From Pseudovibrio sp947494035 (GTDB lineage: Bacteria > Pseudomonadota > Alphaproteobacteria > Rhizobiales > Stappiaceae): a stretch of 64,000 nucleotides of DNA. The translations under genes and the position numbers were made by a program. Where the stretch lies: NCBI GenBank assembly GCA_947494035.1, contig CANLTN010000015.1, positions 1 through 64,000 of the forward strand, in the 5' to 3' direction. Below the pieces are notes generated by a model. It did no database searches. It was not told the DNA's origin and was given only the letters and a program-made list of their open reading frames with translations. Positions within the stretch are counted from its first letter, which is position 1, and each line of letters starts with the position of its first letter. Positions 1-8,582 of this stretch are shown one piece after another.

Positions 1-1
1 T

Positions 2-61
2 CTCTTCAACTCCGAGGAATGCTCAAACTTCCTTCAAGCCGCAGGATACGCCTCACATTAA
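2..61 (+). CDS. C-terminal end of a probable IS630-type transposase (cut by window edge)
   Basis: Frame 2 reads without interruption from the window edge to a TAA at 59-61 and gives LFNSEECSNFLQAAGYASH. From memory, IS630-family transposases often end with an E-C-x-N-Y/F-x-x-x-x-G-Y pattern, and this tail fits it. Only 19 residues are visible, so the catalytic DDE domain cannot be inspected. The terminator at 80-104 lies just downstream. It could be the end of another protein with a similar tail; the family call is an inference. Confidence 0.4.
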   Translation, partial: LFNSEECSNFLQAAGYASH

Positions 62-79
62 AAGCAAACCGCTTTAGCA

Positions 80-104
80 AAAAAGGCGCTCAAGGCGCCT
101 TTTT
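80..104. terminator. Bidirectional intrinsic terminator
   Basis: A perfect 10-bp stem (80-89 with 95-104) encloses a 5-nt loop. A-run and T-run flanks give a U-tract on either strand. It sits between the left-edge reading frame and the 3' end of the RND permease gene, so it can end transcripts from both sides. Confidence 0.75.
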
Positions 105-129
105 CATTGTTATCTTACGTGGCTGCAAC

Positions 130-3100
130 TCAGCTTTCAGATGGCTTCTTCTGGTTGCCATCCTTTGCCAGTTCACCGCCAGTGCCTTTTGCTGCCTGAC
201 CTTCTTCAATGGTCCAGCCTGCTTTTTCGCGCATCCACTGGAAGCTGACATAAAGGGTCGGGATGAGGAAGATGCCGATGGTTGCCGAGAACAGCATACC
301 TGCCAACACCGGAACACCCACGGCGACCATGGCACCTGCACCCGGCCCAGTGGAGACCACCAGCGGAACCAGACCTGCAGAGAAGGCAAGAGATGTCATC
401 ATCACAGGGCGGAAACGCAGGCGAGCGCCTTCGATTGCAGATTCATAGAGGCCCATGCCTTCAATGCGTTTTTCGAGCGAGAACTCGTTCATCAGGATCG
501 CGTTCTTACCTGCCAGTGCAATCAGAATGACCATCCCAATCTGGGCATACAAATCGAACGCCAGACCGAAGACCCATAGGCTTAGCAATGCACCTGTCAG
601 TGCCGGGGCCACGGAAAGCAGAACCGGGATTGGTGTGTTCCAGCTTTCATAAAGAGCCACAAGAAACAGGTAGGCAAACAGGAATGCCAGTCCCAGCACC
701 ACTGCTGTTTGTCCTGCCGCTTCCTTTTGTTCCAGCGCCAGACCGGTCCACTCATAGGCATAACCGCTTGGCAAGGCATCGGCTGCCACTTTGTCCATTG
801 CATCGAGAGCTTCACCAAGCCCAACACCCGGTGATGCGTTGCCGTTGAAGGAAACAGCACGGTAGTTGTTATAGCGAGTGATGTTGTTCGCGCCACGGGA
901 CAACTCGGTTTGCAGGACGGCGGAGAGTTCGACCATCTCGCCAGTGTCCGAGCGAACAAAGATAGCGTCGATGTCTTCAACACCGGAGCGGTACTTTTCT
1001 TCAGCCTGCATCCTGACCGTCCATGTGCGGCCATAGAGGTTGAAGTCGTTGATATAGTAGCCGCCCAGTGTGGCTTGCAATGCGTTGTATACGCTTGCGA
1101 TGTTCAAACCGAGCACCTGTGCCCGCTCACGGTCCAGCTGCACGTTCAGCTGCGGGGTGTTTGCGTTAAAGGTGGTGAAGAAGGACGCGATTTCCGGTGC
1201 TTCGTTGGCTGCGACTATCAAGGAGCGGGAGATCTGCGCCAGCACAGTCGGGTCCTGCCCTTCCAGCGCTTCCATGATGAACTCGAACCCGCCTACGGTG
1301 CCAAGACCATCGATGGCAGCTGGATTAACCGGAAAGAACGTTGCTTCGGGAATTCCGGCCAACGCGCCATACATGCGATAGACGAAGGCGAAAGAGGACA
1401 GGTCGCGCGTGGGGCGCTCCTCATAGTCTTTCAGCTTAACAAAGAAGACGCCTGCGTTTGAGGACGATCCGCCACCGGCAAGCAAATCAAGTCCAGCAAT
1501 CATTGTAGTGGAGTCAACTGCCGGGTCCTGACGAATGACATCGTCTGCTTTGCGCATTACGTCCTCGGTTCGGTTGCGAGAGGCACCGGGAGGCAGGTTG
1601 ACCAACACCATGGCATAGCCTTTGTCCTCGTCCGGAACAAAGCCGTCTGGCGTATTGGCAACAATCAGGAAGCCAAAGAGCGCGAAGCCAACAACAACGG
1701 GCAGCGAGACCAGAGACATTTTTGCAATGCGCTTGATCAGGTTGGCGTAGCCGTGGCCAACGTTATCAATCTTCTTGGAGACCTTGGCCATAACGCCCGT
1801 CAGCCCCTCCGACTTCATCAAAACCGCGCAGAGCGCCGGAGACAAAGACAGCGCGTTGATGGTGGAGATGACCATGGCTGCGGAGATTGACACAGCAAAC
1901 TCTCTAAAGAGCACGCCGGATGATCCCGGCAAGAAGGCCACCGGAACAAATACGGACAGCAGAACCAGTGTTGTCGCCAACACGGGGGCTGCAATTTCGC
2001 CAACGGCTTTTGAGGTTGCCTGCGCTGGTGTGAGGTCAGGCTCCTCGTGCATGATGCGCTCGACGTTCTCCACCACGATGATCGCATCATCCACCACAAT
2101 CCCGATGGCAAGCACCAGTGCCAACAGCGAGATGGTGTTGGCGCTGTAGCCCATGATGTAAGCCACGGCGACCGCACCAATAATGGACACGGGCACGGCA
2201 ATGAGCGGGATAAGCGTTGCACGGAACTTGCCAAGGAAAACAAAGACCACGATAGTCACGAGCACGAAGGCTTCCAGCAGTGTGTGGATCACCTTCGAGA
2301 TCATCTCATTCACGAAGAGCGACGTGTCAAAAATTGAAACGTATGCGAGATCTTCCGGAAAACGCTCTGCAAGGACTTCGATACGTTCATTGACCGCTTC
2401 GGACACGGCAACTGCGTTAGCGCCCGGTGACAGATAAATCCCGACCATGGCGGTCGGCTGCTGGTTGAACTCGGCCAGTACGTCAAAGGAGGCGCTGCTT
2501 AGTTCTACGCGCGCCACGTCCTTCAGGTGCACGATCGACCCATCAGGGTTTGCGCGCAGGACAATGTTCTGGAACTCCTCAACCGTGTTTAAGCGACCTT
2601 TCGCAGTCACGGTCAGCTGAAGCTGCAGATCTTCCGTCAAAGGGGCTGCGCCTACGCGCCCCACAGCAGCCTGCCTGTTTTGCGAGCGAACGGCAGCAAT
2701 GACGTCTTCTGCCGTCAGGTTCAGGGATCTGAGCTTGGTGGGCTCCAGCCAGATGCGCATGGAATAATCCTGCGCACCGAAAACAGTTGCATCACCAACA
2801 CCGGGAATACGTTTCAGCTCATCGACAATGTTGATGGTGACGTAGTTGGAAATGAAGAGGCCGTCATGGGTCTGTTCCGGCGAATAAAAGGACACCGCCT
2901 GCAGAAGGTCGCCCGCCTTTTTGGTGACATTGACGCCCTGATCGCGCACCTCTTGCGGGAGCTTACTCTCGACCGTACTGACGCGGTTTTGAACGTTCAC
3001 CGAGTTGATATCCGGGTCGGTGGTCAGGTCAAAGTAGATTGTCAGGGAGTAAGTGCCATCGCTGGAGGACGATGACTTCATATAGCGCATGCCATCTACG

Positions 3101-3315
3101 CCATTGACCGCCCCTTCAATGAGCTGGCCAACACTTTCTTCCACCGTCAATGCATCAGCACCAATGTAGGTGGCTCTCACCTGTACGGTTGGCGGTGCGA
3201 TCGTCGGGTATTGCGAGACCGGAATTGAGTAGATGGAGATCACCCCGACCACGACTATGAGGATCGAAATCACCATCGCCAACCGCGGTCGGCGAATAAA
3301 CACGTCATAGATCAT
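130..3315 (-). CDS. RND efflux pump inner-membrane permease (HAE1/AcrB family)
   Basis: This is the proton-driven inner-membrane permease of a tripartite multidrug efflux pump. The length (1061 aa) is normal for the hydrophobe/amphiphile efflux family. It opens with MIYDVFIRRPRLAMVIS and a first membrane helix. Two large periplasmic loops each follow one helix, and helix blocks bring the total to about twelve. The segment GIVVDDAIIVVENV, about residue 405, carries the paired Asp residues of the proton relay in helix 4, and DGFVPDEDKG marks the start of the second half. The gene lies 3 bp downstream of the fusion-protein gene, so the two form an operon. No outer-membrane channel gene is beside them, so a TolC-type partner must come from elsewhere. 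Substrate cannot be read from sequence. Confidence 0.95.
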   Translation of the reverse strand: MIYDVFIRRPRLAMVISILIVVVGVISIYSIPVSQYPTIAPPTVQVRATYIGADALTVEESVGQLIEGAVNGVDGMRYMKSSSSSDGTYSLTIYFDLTTDPDINSVNVQNRVSTVESKLPQEVRDQGVNVTKKAGDLLQAVSFYSPEQTHDGLFISNYVTINIVDELKRIPGVGDATVFGAQDYSMRIWLEPTKLRSLNLTAEDVIAAVRSQNRQAAVGRVGAAPLTEDLQLQLTVTAKGRLNTVEEFQNIVLRANPDGSIVHLKDVARVELSSASFDVLAEFNQQPTAMVGIYLSPGANAVAVSEAVNERIEVLAERFPEDLAYVSIFDTSLFVNEMISKVIHTLLEAFVLVTIVVFVFLGKFRATLIPLIAVPVSIIGAVAVAYIMGYSANTISLLALVLAIGIVVDDAIIVVENVERIMHEEPDLTPAQATSKAVGEIAAPVLATTLVLLSVFVPVAFLPGSSGVLFREFAVSISAAMVISTINALSLSPALCAVLMKSEGLTGVMAKVSKKIDNVGHGYANLIKRIAKMSLVSLPVVVGFALFGFLIVANTPDGFVPDEDKGYAMVLVNLPPGASRNRTEDVMRKADDVIRQDPAVDSTTMIAGLDLLAGGGSSSNAGVFFVKLKDYEERPTRDLSSFAFVYRMYGALAGIPEATFFPVNPAAIDGLGTVGGFEFIMEALEGQDPTVLAQISRSLIVAANEAPEIASFFTTFNANTPQLNVQLDRERAQVLGLNIASVYNALQATLGGYYINDFNLYGRTWTVRMQAEEKYRSGVEDIDAIFVRSDTGEMVELSAVLQTELSRGANNITRYNNYRAVSFNGNASPGVGLGEALDAMDKVAADALPSGYAYEWTGLALEQKEAAGQTAVVLGLAFLFAYLFLVALYESWNTPIPVLLSVAPALTGALLSLWVFGLAFDLYAQIGMVILIALAGKNAILMNEFSLEKRIEGMGLYESAIEGARLRFRPVMMTSLAFSAGLVPLVVSTGPGAGAMVAVGVPVLAGMLFSATIGIFLIPTLYVSFQWMREKAGWTIEEGQAAKGTGGELAKDGNQKKPSES

Positions 3316-3318
3316 GGT

Positions 3319-4473
3319 TTACTGACCTGCCAGCTGCGCATTGACTTTGATTCCCGGACGCACTTTTTGAATGCCCGAGGTGATTACGAGATCGCCATCA
3401 TTGAGCCCGTTGCCAATAATAACGAGGCCGTTGATCTGGTCGACCACAGTGATACGCTGCTGCTCAACCACGTCTTCCTGATTGACCTTCAGAACATACG
3501 GGCCTTCCTGATCCAGCAGTAAGGCAGATTGGGAGACGACGAGAACAGGGGCTGCATCCTTGGCCTTGACCACAACATCAACCAGTTGCTGGTCAAACAG
3601 GATGTGGTTCGGGTTATCAAAGACGGCGTAGGTGGTTACGGTGTCTGTACCCGGGTTTGCTTCAGCTTCAAGAAACTCCAGCCTACCGTTGTGCTCATAG
3701 TACTTTCCGTCGGATAGACGCAGCCGGATGAGAAGCTCGTCTGTCTCAAGATTGTTCGCACGTTGGGCCTGTATGATCAGTGTTTGTGGAACGGGAAACG
3801 CAACACGGATAGGATCTAGAGACGTGATGGTTGCCAGAGTGCCGCTACTGGCATTGACGTAGGCGCCTTCCTGAAACACCGCAGTGCCGATCTGGCCATC
3901 CAGCGGCGCACGAATTTCGGTGTAGCTCAGATCCAGCTGGGACAGTTGCAGATCTGCCTGCCGGAGAGCCAATGTGGCGTTCGCTTCTTTCAGATTGGCG
4001 CGGGCTGTATCCAGCTCTGACACCGAGATGGTGTCACGGTTGACCAACTGCTGCTTACGGTCAAAGTCGACCTGTGCCAGATCCACCCTTGCCTGAGCGC
4101 TTTCCAGAGTGGCTCGGGACTGCTCAACGGCAAATTCGTAAGGTTCTTGCTGGATCACGAAGAGCAGATCACCCCGCTCAACGGTCTGACCTTCGTTGAA
4201 TTCCAGCGGCTCCAGAAACCCACCAACACGGGCGATCAGATCGACCTGACTGATGGATTCGGTTCGCCCAGCGAATACGCGTTCTTCCTCAATGACTTCC
4301 ATGCGTGCAGGTTCGACGATCACACCCGGAGGGGGAGGTGCTTCCTGCGCGGTGGCTGTTCCTGCAATTATGACAGTCCCCAGTGTGACCGTCAGAAATG
4401 AAAGGAATGCCTTGCGCAGAGATGATGTCAGGGTTCGATCAGGACCGGCATAAGGTTCAATATTGTTATTCAT
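3319..4473 (-). CDS. RND efflux membrane fusion protein (HlyD/AcrA family)
   Basis: Periplasmic adaptor of the pump, 384 aa. An N-terminal hydrophobic segment (about residues 25-43) ending in TATAQE looks like a signal peptide. A lipoyl-like half follows (AGRTESISQVDLIARVGG), then an alpha-helical hairpin rich in A/Q/L/E (about residues 115-185), the second lipoyl half (YTEIRAPLDGQIG) and the beta-barrel and membrane-proximal domains. It links the permease encoded 3 bp downstream to an outer-membrane channel. There is no Cys at the signal-peptide end, so it is probably not a lipoprotein. No regulator gene is adjacent; a short inverted repeat at 4513-4529 is the only candidate operator. Confidence 0.93.
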   Translation of the reverse strand: MNNNIEPYAGPDRTLTSSLRKAFLSFLTVTLGTVIIAGTATAQEAPPPPGVIVEPARMEVIEEERVFAGRTESISQVDLIARVGGFLEPLEFNEGQTVERGDLLFVIQQEPYEFAVEQSRATLESAQARVDLAQVDFDRKQQLVNRDTISVSELDTARANLKEANATLALRQADLQLSQLDLSYTEIRAPLDGQIGTAVFQEGAYVNASSGTLATITSLDPIRVAFPVPQTLIIQAQRANNLETDELLIRLRLSDGKYYEHNGRLEFLEAEANPGTDTVTTYAVFDNPNHILFDQQLVDVVVKAKDAAPVLVVSQSALLLDQEGPYVLKVNQEDVVEQQRITVVDQINGLVIIGNGLNDGDLVITSGIQKVRPGIKVNAQLAGQ

Positions 4474-4512
4474 TTTTTACTCTTACACAGTGAGAACTGC
4501 TGGCAGCACTTG

Positions 4513-4529
4513 CCTAACCTTACCTTAGG
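4513..4529. promoter_or_regulatory. Short inverted repeat upstream of efflux operon (possible operator)
   Basis: CCTAA and TTAGG arms are separated by 7 nt, about 40 bp upstream of the fusion-protein start. The spacing from the gene would suit a repressor site over the promoter, but arms this short occur by chance and no regulator gene is linked. Confidence 0.2.
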
Positions 4530-4680
4530 GAAGTGACTCAATCCTTGATGAGGGCAGACATAGCTCAAGCGTCTGCTGCCAAGGTCTCCTGGCAACCAAA
4601 AATTCCAGACTGATTTAGTGGTAGAGTCCTCCTCTCACTTTTCAGCTGAAAAGCCGTGACTGATGTCACAAAAAGAGGTT

Positions 4681-5613
4681 TCAGGAAATTTTTTCTCTCT
4701 GATTTGCTTGAGCCAGCTGCACAAGCTGCGCGGTTTCTTCCCAGAGTCTCGTTTGTGTTTCTTCGTTCAGGAAAGACTCATCCAGTGGAATTTTTCTAGC
4801 GCACTCATAGAACCCACCGGTCTTTTCTGCGAAATCCTGCGAGAGCAGCATGTGCATTGCAGGCAGCGCCGCATAAGCGGGTGTGCGGCCTATGAGAGTG
4901 TTTTGCAGGCTGAACCAGAGCCTTCTCATAGCGCTGTAACCGTGCACCTGTTTGGTGGCGACCAAACCCGGGCCAAAGGCGTTGACGCATACTTGCGTGT
5001 CTTTCAGCTTTTCTGCCAACTGCGCCACAAATAGCAGGTTGTAGCTGGTGTGGGCGGTGTTGCGATCCCAGTTGCTGAGGTTGCCATCAGGATCGTTGAG
5101 CACGTTCAGATTTGGAGCTTCGAGCCGCGTTGCCGGACTGGCGAAGGAGACTACTCTCGGCTCCTCCTGCTTCTTGAGCAGTGGTGTGAGTTTGTCCAGC
5201 AGCTGAACCCTGCTCAGACAGTTGACGGAGAACCCTGCCTCAACACCGTCAGCTGTGATGCCGTGGAACCCCGGCATGGCACTGGCGCATAAGGCAACGC
5301 GGTTGAGGTCCGGCAGCTTTTGAGAAAGATCCTTAGCCAGACGGTCAACTTCCGCGATGCACGAAAGGTCTGCGACAAAGCCGCAGTGCGGTTGTCTTGG
5401 GCCAGCATCGTTGATGTCGCTGAGAACGGATTGCACCTTTTCCTCAGAGCGGCCCACGATGGCCAGCGTTTGTCCGGCATCAGCCAGACGAATGGCCAGC
5501 GCACGTCCGATCCCATCGGTTGCGCCGGTCACAAGACAGGTGTGGTTTGTGGTCCGCCACTCCTCCAAGTACCCTGGAGGAGGCGGCACTGGTATAGCCT
5601 TGGTATTCTTCAT
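4681..5613 (-). CDS. SDR-fold protein with a non-canonical active site
   Basis: A 310-aa protein of the short-chain dehydrogenase/reductase superfamily. The dinucleotide-binding motif TGATDGIGRALA is near residue 30, followed by the acidic/NADP-contacting stretch IVGRSEEK. The catalytic-Ser strand RVVSFASPATRLEAP is present. Where retinol-dehydrogenase-like SDRs carry Y-x-x-x-K, this protein has the segment NTAHTSYNLLFVAQLAEKL. Aligned through N-x-x-F...LAEKL, Asn and Thr fall at the usual Tyr and Lys positions. It may therefore bind cofactor without classical catalysis, or use other residues. It stands alone between the efflux operon and an esterase. Substrate unknown. Confidence 0.75.
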   Translation of the reverse strand: MKNTKAIPVPPPPGYLEEWRTTNHTCLVTGATDGIGRALAIRLADAGQTLAIVGRSEEKVQSVLSDINDAGPRQPHCGFVADLSCIAEVDRLAKDLSQKLPDLNRVALCASAMPGFHGITADGVEAGFSVNCLSRVQLLDKLTPLLKKQEEPRVVSFASPATRLEAPNLNVLNDPDGNLSNWDRNTAHTSYNLLFVAQLAEKLKDTQVCVNAFGPGLVATKQVHGYSAMRRLWFSLQNTLIGRTPAYAALPAMHMLLSQDFAEKTGGFYECARKIPLDESFLNEETQTRLWEETAQLVQLAQANQREKIS

Positions 5614-6268
5614 AGCGAAACTGGAGCTGAAAGCCTTTAATCATTTACAGAACCTTTAGATAAACTTGCAAAGGGAATGCGCAAGGGGTGCCCCGGAATG
5701 GCCCAAATGGCTCTGAAGGGGCAAAATCTTCGACAAAAAGAGCATGGGCGGAGAGCGTGTCCAGCCGGCTGAAGTCACGCAAATTTGATAGTAAGTTATT
5801 GTAGTCACAAGGATAATTTATGCAAGATGCATAAGCAGATTTCAGACGCGCGCTGCGCCGTTTTTCCTTCGGCCCGACCACAATTGGGCGCTCCTGACGT
5901 GTTGGCCTATTGATCTTTGATGTGGTCACGATTCTCTACTTCGTGCTGTCTGCCCCCTTCCCCAACTTGAAAGCTACCCGCGCGTGGACTGGTGATCGGC
6001 TTTGTTTTTGTGGTGAGTCCTGATTGTGGCCTTAATCATCACGATAATGAACGCCGTTCACTGCAAGCATTGCGGCAATACCCTGCACATTCCCACAGAA
6101 GGAGAATGGCACTAGGGCGACTTGCGCAAGTCGTAAATGACGGCACAAGTTTTAAGAGTAAGACCGGCTCTGAGGCGTATGTTAGCATAACGAAGAATAA
6201 TCTCGGCGCGTCCTCGAATTATCCATGAGATTCAATGCGCTTAAACCGCGAGAGCAGCAAGAAGTGGA
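5614..6268. other. Intergenic region, no convincing gene
   Basis: This is the divergent upstream region of the SDR-like gene (leftward) and the esterase gene (rightward). Two short open frames exist (5645-5929 minus, 5992-6228 plus). Both start at GTG, lack a clear ribosome site and resemble no family I know. No hairpin with a T-run stands out. Confidence 0.5.
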
Positions 6269-7105
6269 ATGCGCATGGGCCTTTTTACAGGTGCAGTTAC
6301 ATTGGCTACGATGGTTGCCTCCAGTCTGGTTCCCAATGCCACAATGGCAGAGGAAGCGAGCTGTGGTGTGAGCTCTCCCTGTGAAGTCGAGAGTGGCCAG
6401 TATTATGTTGCACTTCCGGGTTCCCCTGCAGATAACGAACCAATTGGTGCCATAATCTACCTCCACGGCTGGAAGGGCAAAGCTGATCAAACCATTCAGA
6501 ACCAAGCACTTCGTAGCCTTGCAAGCGACCTCGGCGTGGCTCTCATTGCTCCGCAAGGGCTTGGCGGCTCATGGTCCTATCCCGGATCGCCAAGTCAGGA
6601 TCGTAACGAGTTCAAGTTCTTTGACGAGCTGCTTGATGATGTCTCCGAGCGCTTCCCGATTGATCGGGACAAAATCATGCTCTCCGGCTTTTCCATGGGT
6701 GGGTCCATGGTCTGGAACCTTGCTTGTTACAAGGGCGAGAATTATGCGGGTTTTGCCCCCATTGCCGGGGCCTTCTGGGATCCTGTCCCTGTTTCCTGCC
6801 CTTCTCCTTTGACCAACCTTTACCACACGCACGGTATTGAAGATAAAACCGTTCCTATGGTGGGACGCGCGATTGGCGCAAACTGGCGGCAGTCAGATGT
6901 GTTTGACAGCCTTGATGTGTGGAAGCGGCAGGCCGGACTTTACGACCTCACCCCAACCTCGATTACGGCTGGAGATCTGCAGTGCGATGTTTGGTCGGCC
7001 CATGGCGAGAAACTGGAGCTTTGCCTGCATGATGGCGGACACACCATGCAAGCCAACTGGATCCGCCGCGCCTGGCTGGATCTTGCCAACACCAAACACT
7101 GGTAG
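6269..7105 (+). CDS. Secreted esterase/PHB-depolymerase-like alpha/beta hydrolase (LpqC family)
   Basis: A 278-aa alpha/beta hydrolase of the poly(3-hydroxybutyrate) depolymerase / feruloyl esterase group (COG3509-like). Residues 1-27 form a signal peptide ending near TMAEE. IIYLHGWKG forms the oxyanion-hole strand, GFSMGG carries the nucleophile Ser142, and HDGGHTM near the C-terminus supplies the catalytic His. Two in-frame ATGs (6269 and 6275) are equally possible starts. It is probably exported to the periplasm or beyond, where it would hydrolyse an ester; the substrate (polyhydroxyalkanoate, feruloyl ester or other) cannot be fixed from sequence. It stands alone. Confidence 0.8.
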   Translation: MRMGLFTGAVTLATMVASSLVPNATMAEEASCGVSSPCEVESGQYYVALPGSPADNEPIGAIIYLHGWKGKADQTIQNQALRSLASDLGVALIAPQGLGGSWSYPGSPSQDRNEFKFFDELLDDVSERFPIDRDKIMLSGFSMGGSMVWNLACYKGENYAGFAPIAGAFWDPVPVSCPSPLTNLYHTHGIEDKTVPMVGRAIGANWRQSDVFDSLDVWKRQAGLYDLTPTSITAGDLQCDVWSAHGEKLELCLHDGGHTMQANWIRRAWLDLANTKHW

Positions 7106-7224
7106 CCCCCACAGGTCCATCCCGCCCTCCCACCTCTCACGGACCATCACGATGCCGTGTGTTTTTCAGTTTGAGGTGGTGGGCTATTTAAGCGTGTTTT
7201 AACGTCTCTCCAAAATTTGCTGGA

Positions 7225-8580
7225 TTGCTGCAAGCGAGAGGGTCAGTCACCCTCACTTGCGACCAATCTTGCCTCAATACCAATGGATTAGACGGTTTGA
7301 ATTCTCTAGCAGACGGTGAACATCACCAACCCTCAGGCAGCAAGGGACCTTTGGATGGTCTTGTGGTGCTTGACCTTTCCCGTATTTTGGCAGGCCCAAC
7401 CTGTACCCAGCTGCTGGGGGATATGGGCGCTGAGATCATCAAGATCGAGCACCCTCAGCGCGGCGACGACACCCGTAAGTGGGGGCCTCCTTTCCTGAAA
7501 GGGAAAGATGGGACTGACACCCACGAGAGCGCTTATTACCTCAGCTCCAACCGCAACAAGTACTCTCTTGGCGTCGACATGCGCTCGGAAGAAGGCGTGC
7601 AGATGCTGAAGGAGCTGGCGGCGGCGGCGGATGTTGTCATCGAAAACTTCAAGGTTGGTGACCTTGCCCGTAAAGGGCTCGGGTATGATGATCTGCGCAC
7701 GCAAAATGAGCGCTTGATTTACTGCTCCATCACCGGATTTGGCCAGACCGGCCCATATGCGCATCGTGCAGGGTATGACGCGCTCATTCAGGCTATGGGC
7801 GGGATTATGGGCCTCACCGGACTTCCGGAGGAAGATGGTGGCAGCCCGACGAAGATCGGCGTTGGAATTGCTGACGTGATGTGCGGCATGTATGCCAGCA
7901 ACGCTATTCTGGCTGCCCTGCACCACCGCGAGAAAACCGGAGAAGGCCAATACATTGATATCTCCTTGCTTGACTGTCAGGTGGCTTGGCTGATCAATCA
8001 GGGGCTCTCTTATCTCACAGACGGCAACGTGCCGAAGCGGTTTGGCAATGCCCACCCAACCATTGTGCCTTATGAGACCTTTCCGGCCTCGGACAAGGAC
8101 TTCATGGTGGCGGTTGGCAATGACGCGCAGTACCAGCGATTTTGCGAGGTGCTTGGCTGTGCGCAATTAAGCACAGACCCACGTTTTGCGACCAACGCTG
8201 ACCGCGTGCGCCAGCGCACTGAGCTGGTGCCACAGCTGCGGCAATACACGATCAAGCGCGAGGCAGAGCATTGGGCCCGCAAGCTTGAGGCTGTTGGCGT
8301 GCCCTGTGGTCCGGTGAATGACCTTGCTGGCGTGTTCAGTGATCCGCAGGTACTTCACCGCAACATGAAGATTTCTCTGAGGCACAAGGACGCCCATGAT
8401 GGGCAGGTCAATTTGATTGGCAACCCGATCAATTACAGCAAGACGCCGGTTACATACCGAAAGGCCCCGCCGACGCTTGGGGAGGACAGTCTGGATGTGC
8501 TCAGCAGACATCTAAAGAAATCAAAAGAAGACATTGACGATCTCGCAGCACGCTGCATCATCTCATTGGGGGACTCATAA
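7225..8580 (+). CDS. Class III (CaiB/BaiF) CoA-transferase
   Basis: Moves CoA between carboxylic acids through an enzyme-bound anhydride. The family signature begins LDGLVVLDLSRILAGP, near residue 43. GMGAEIIKIEHP-type strand, ENFKVG and GFGQTGPY motifs follow, and the probable catalytic Asp is Asp217 in GIADVMCG. The CoA-transferase core accounts for the whole length except about 40 N-terminal residues that are not family-like. The longest frame starts with TTG at 7225, and no in-frame ATG or GTG precedes the conserved core. TTG codons at 7297 and 7351 are better starts on family length. It is followed after 2 bp by the ThDP enzyme gene, so the pair is probably one operon handling a CoA ester or its free acid. 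Confidence 0.85.
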   Translation: MLQARGSVTLTCDQSCLNTNGLDGLNSLADGEHHQPSGSKGPLDGLVVLDLSRILAGPTCTQLLGDMGAEIIKIEHPQRGDDTRKWGPPFLKGKDGTDTHESAYYLSSNRNKYSLGVDMRSEEGVQMLKELAAAADVVIENFKVGDLARKGLGYDDLRTQNERLIYCSITGFGQTGPYAHRAGYDALIQAMGGIMGLTGLPEEDGGSPTKIGVGIADVMCGMYASNAILAALHHREKTGEGQYIDISLLDCQVAWLINQGLSYLTDGNVPKRFGNAHPTIVPYETFPASDKDFMVAVGNDAQYQRFCEVLGCAQLSTDPRFATNADRVRQRTELVPQLRQYTIKREAEHWARKLEAVGVPCGPVNDLAGVFSDPQVLHRNMKISLRHKDAHDGQVNLIGNPINYSKTPVTYRKAPPTLGEDSLDVLSRHLKKSKEDIDDLAARCIISLGDS

Positions 8581-8582
8581 GT

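Noticed and set aside
5645..5929. 94-codon open frame on the minus strand upstream of the SDR-like gene
   Set aside because: GTG start, no ribosome site and no family resemblance; composition like non-coding DNA.
5992..6228. 78-codon open frame on the plus strand before the esterase
   Set aside because: GTG start, no recognisable domain, and it ends without relation to the next gene.
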